Shown: positions 33,896 through 34,834 of the stretch, piece by piece
Layout of the letters: each line of letters opens with the position of its first letter
Position numbering within the stretch: the first letter of the stretch is position 1
DNA from: Nymphaea colorata
Taxonomy: Eukaryota; Streptophyta; Magnoliopsida; Nymphaeales; Nymphaeaceae
Length of the DNA stretch: 34,834 nt
Reading direction: 5' to 3'
Assembly: GCF_008831285.2 (NCBI RefSeq)
Contig: NW_022205193.1
Coordinates: 1 to 34,834, forward strand
Notes under the pieces: model-generated
What the model saw: the letters and a program-made list of their open reading frames with translations, nothing else
Databases searched by the model: none
What the model was told of the DNA's origin: nothing
Translations under genes and position numbers: made by a program

Positions 33896-34218
33896 GACTT
33901 TATATTAACCTATTCTAAATAATCCAAAGCAATCAAATAAATATTATATTTATATTATTGTGTACAACCTTATTTTACGCCTAAGCCCATGCTTATTCTT
34001 TTGGTTGGTTCCTAAGACAAGAAATTGAAAGAAAAAGTCGGAAGTTGATGTGTATTTGAATCAAAAATTTTAAATTCTATTCAATATCACCCTAAAAAAC
34101 ACTTCTCAACATATCAACATGGCGTTAAGATGAAGCTTGATAACTTGATAATAAGTTGTATGGAAATTTCAAGAAACCTATTTAATAGCTGAGCTGGTTT
34201 TATATTGCAATTTATAAT
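33896..34218. other. Intergenic region
   Basis: About 320 bp of AT-rich DNA. No gene, repeat or recognised motif. Confidence 0.4.
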
Positions 34219-34682
34219 ATGAGTAGCAAGAAGGGCTCCAGGAAAGAATAGGAACGATTGCAGTAGCTCCAACGGCAGCAAGAAGAGGAGAAGAAAGAAG
34301 CCGAGAAAAAGCTAAAATAGGAACGACTTCATTAGCTAGCCAAAAAAAGTACAATTACCTATAGGCAGGTGCACCACTCGTCGATTACGGACTTCTTGAT
34401 GCCTACTAATTCTTCCTAGCTCAGCTGGCATCGGCTGGACTCCCGCAAGGAAACGTCTTCGAGTTCGCAGCGCAGACCATGCTCAAGTTTGAAAAGAATA
34501 AAAACAAGAAACTTGAAAAACTGAAAGAAGTCGAAAGGGCCAATTAGTAAGCCGCCAAACTCGTCTCCGAGAGCAACAGAAGTCGATCAAGGCCAAGAGT
34601 GCCGCGATAGATCAAACCGCAATTATTACCATTTAAGGGTGACCTGAGTCCTCAGGAAAAGGAGATGATGGGTATGAAATGA
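34219..34682 (+). CDS. Small K/E/Q-rich protein, unknown, last gene before telomere
   Basis: About 155 codons. N-terminus MSSKKGSRKE, followed by a highly charged helix (QRQQEEEKKEAEKKLK). A compact part follows with GAPLVDYGLLDAY, FFLAQLASAGLPQGNVFEFAAQ and MLKFEKNKNKKLEKLKEVERA. C-terminus DLSPQEKEMMGMK and the TGA at 34680-34682. One base is missing in the A-run 34342-34348, and a compensating pair of shifts is likely near 34570 and 34640. No family recognised. The defined hydrophobic block between charged helices argues for a real protein. Confidence 0.5.
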
Positions 34683-34747
34683 AACTGAAATATTCTCTAT
34701 TATGAATATAATTCAATCACTTTCGCTATAGTTTCCACAATAATCCT

Positions 34748-34834
34748 GGGGGTTGGGGTTGGGGTTGGGGTTGGGGTTGGGGTTGGGGTTGGGGTTGGGG
34801 TTGGGGTTGGGGTTGGGGGGGTTGGGGTTGGGGT
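34748..34834 (+). repeat. Telomere, (GGGGTT)n
   Basis: About 14 repeats of the G4T2 unit run to the end of the window on the G-rich strand, as expected for a right chromosome end. One unit has seven G (around 34815-34821), either telomerase slippage or a sequencing error. The distance from the last stop codon is only about 65 bp. Confidence 0.97.

Noticed and set aside
34748-34834. Micro- or minisatellite inside a chromosome
   Set aside because: Unit GGGGTT, orientation towards the end and position at the very edge fit a telomere.

Overview
The window is the end of a ciliate chromosome or large contig. The right edge is a G4T2 telomere (34748-34834) in the expected orientation. TGA is the only codon that ends genes, and TAA and TAG occur in frame inside every large gene. 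The G4T2 telomere, the reassigned stops and introns of about 20 nt point to an oligohymenophorean-type ciliate. TAA/TAG may mean Gln (Tetrahymena/Paramecium code) or Glu (peritrich code). Sites that are conserved across protein families lean towards Glu, sites compared only among the local paralogs are mixed, and I leave the question open. The left edge is not telomeric.

Left part (613-19148): ten tandem, same-strand genes for secreted proteins of about 385-391 residues that I recognise as thiaminase I-like (thiamin-cleaving enzyme, solute-binding-protein fold). They form two subfamilies: copies 1, 2, 5, 6, 7, 8 and copies 3, 4, 9, 10. Each has a signal peptide. Most keep the catalytic Cys (motif LLC) and the partner Glu (motif GYSE), and all readable copies keep four further Cys. 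Copies 4 and 6 are open from ATG to TGA. The others carry one to six single-base indels. Copies 5 and 8 have lost the catalytic Cys by substitution. A 789-bp block of promoter plus signal peptide is duplicated upstream of copies 6 and 8, and copy 8 appears to be a mosaic of copies 6 and 5.

Middle and right part: housekeeping and structural genes, closely packed. From left to right they are a roughly 6-kb coiled-coil gene on the minus strand; a conserved-looking unknown gene ending in a Cys-rich zinc-finger-like tail; a mitochondrial translation initiation factor IF-2 gene on the minus strand, convergent with it; the exosome subunit CSL4; an 850-residue unknown protein with coiled coil; a cytochrome b5-fused front-end fatty acid desaturase with introns of 18-20 nt; and a small K/E/Q-rich gene whose stop lies only about 65 bp from the telomere.

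Single-base indels (mostly deletions, often in short homopolymers) interrupt many of these genes, including one that should be essential. A long-read consensus problem is therefore as likely as true decay, and gene boundaries are given as read through those breaks.
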